From: JASFQI01 sp050115555
Lineage (GTDB): Bacteria; Desulfobacterota; DSM-4660; Desulfatiglandales; HGW-15
Assembly: GCA_050115555.1 (NCBI GenBank)
Contig: JASFQI010000300.1
Span: 1 to 6,366 of the forward strand
Length of the DNA: 6,366 bases
Direction: 5' to 3'
A model generated the notes under the pieces. It was not told the origin of the DNA, made no database searches, and saw only the letters and a program-made list of their open reading frames with translations. The translations under genes were made by a program, and so were the position numbers. Position 1 is the first letter of the stretch; every line of letters begins with the position of its first letter. Shown here one piece after another: positions 5,721 through 6,366 of this stretch.

Positions 5721-5763
5721 CTCGGTCGCCCGGTACGCCGTGGCGGGACGAATCTCCTGCCGC

Positions 5764-6366
5764 TCAGTAGTCCACCGAGGGGAATAGCTTCCGTTCCGTA
5801 TGGGGGAGAAACAGGGATGCCACGTACTCGTCCATGTACGGAAGGTAATTGGACAGCTCGATGTTGGTCATAGACTTGGAGACCGCAAGGCACTTCTCAA
5901 AGGCCTCCTCGTGGAGCAGGGACATGCGGGCACCGGTCAGGGAGCTGTTTCCGATAAACCGGATTCGCTCCTCCGGGATGTCCGGAAGGAGTCCGATGGC
6001 AATGGCCTTTCGAATGTTCAGATAGCTCCCGAAACCCCCTGCCACGTAAAACGTGTCCATCATGTCGAAGGTCATTCCGATGTAATCCGTAAGGGACTTG
6101 ATGGCGGCAAAGACGGAGCCCTTTGACTTCATTAGGTTGTCTATGTCCGACTCGGTGATCACGATGGGTTCTCCGCTCTCGGTTTCCTCGGCCCGTGCAA
6201 TCACGTACTGCGGGATGTCGTCCTCCAGCTCCAGCCGTGAATCCTCCCGTTTCCGGTCGAACTTGCCCTCGTAGCCGATGATGCCGTTCTTGACCAGTTC
6301 GTAAATACAGTCGATGAGCCCGGAGCCGCAGATCCCCCTCGGGGCGGCATTGCCGATGGTCTGGTA
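5764..6366 (-). CDS. ASKHA-domain corrinoid activation protein (DUF4445/RACo-like), C-terminal part, cut by window edge
   Basis: The frame is open from the right edge to the TGA at 5764-5766, giving 200 visible residues; the N-terminal part lies beyond the window. The blocks GNAAPRGICGSGLID (visible 5-19), FYVAGGFGSYLNIRKA, IGLLP, RFIGNSSLTGA and YMDEYVASLFLPHT near the end are characteristic. They match the C-terminal ATP-binding domain of RACo and related activators of corrinoid iron-sulfur and methyltransferase proteins. These ATP-dependent enzymes restore Co(II) cobalamin to the active Co(I) state. Full-length relatives are about 500-650 residues and carry an N-terminal 2Fe-2S ferredoxin domain, which cannot be seen here. 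A GTG at 6202-6204 is in frame but follows the GICGSG motif and is not the start. RACo, RamA-like and methyltransferase-activator subtypes cannot be separated from this fragment. It is separated from dus by 222 bp and a hairpin, so it is likely a different transcription unit. Confidence 0.88.
   Translation of the reverse strand, partial: YQTIGNAAPRGICGSGLIDCIYELVKNGIIGYEGKFDRKREDSRLELEDDIPQYVIARAEETESGEPIVITESDIDNLMKSKGSVFAAIKSLTDYIGMTFDMMDTFYVAGGFGSYLNIRKAIAIGLLPDIPEERIRFIGNSSLTGARMSLLHEEAFEKCLAVSKSMTNIELSNYLPYMDEYVASLFLPHTERKLFPSVDY

Overview
The window is a GC-rich stretch of bacterial chromosome with one partial gene at each edge. I can support six protein genes and one doubtful open frame. 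I see no rRNA, tRNA, CRISPR array, insertion sequence or phage gene. The right-edge gene encodes the C-terminal part of an ASKHA-domain protein (DUF4445/RACo type) that reactivates corrinoid proteins. This points to an anaerobe with corrinoid methyl-transfer or Wood-Ljungdahl chemistry. Together with the base composition and the style of the dus, ispH and glycosyltransferase genes, I infer a Desulfobacterota-like (former deltaproteobacterial) sulfate reducer or syntroph. That placement is not proven by the sequence.

Layout from left to right: bases 1-570 (+) hold the end of an MBL-fold metal-dependent hydrolase. A hairpin at 584-619 lies between it and a convergent minus-strand unit, and has a T-run on its minus-strand side. 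The minus-strand unit is a MarR-family regulator (1163-1624) followed by a weakly supported open frame (762-1178). A non-coding stretch of about 310 bp (1625-1937) lies upstream of marR. It has promoter-like TTGACA boxes and two related dyad sequences built around TGCA(TA)TGCA that could be operators.

From 5541 down to 1938 (-) is a compact three-gene operon. It runs from a DusB-type tRNA-dihydrouridine synthase, to a 577-residue protein that fuses IspH (last enzyme of the MEP isoprenoid pathway) to a UbiA-like membrane prenyltransferase domain, to a family 2 glycosyltransferase. Both junctions are 4-bp stop/start overlaps (GTGA and ATGA), which suggests translational coupling. The IspH half keeps all expected Fe-S and active-site residues. 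The UbiA half keeps the fold but has altered Asp-rich motifs. The 222-bp gap between dus and the corrinoid-activator gene holds a GC-rich hairpin that probably ends the activator transcript, plus two further inverted repeats.

The most notable item is the IspH-UbiA fusion coupled to a glycosyltransferase. A plausible but untested reading is a membrane-tethered route from isoprenoid precursors to a prenylated or lipid-linked glycosylated product.
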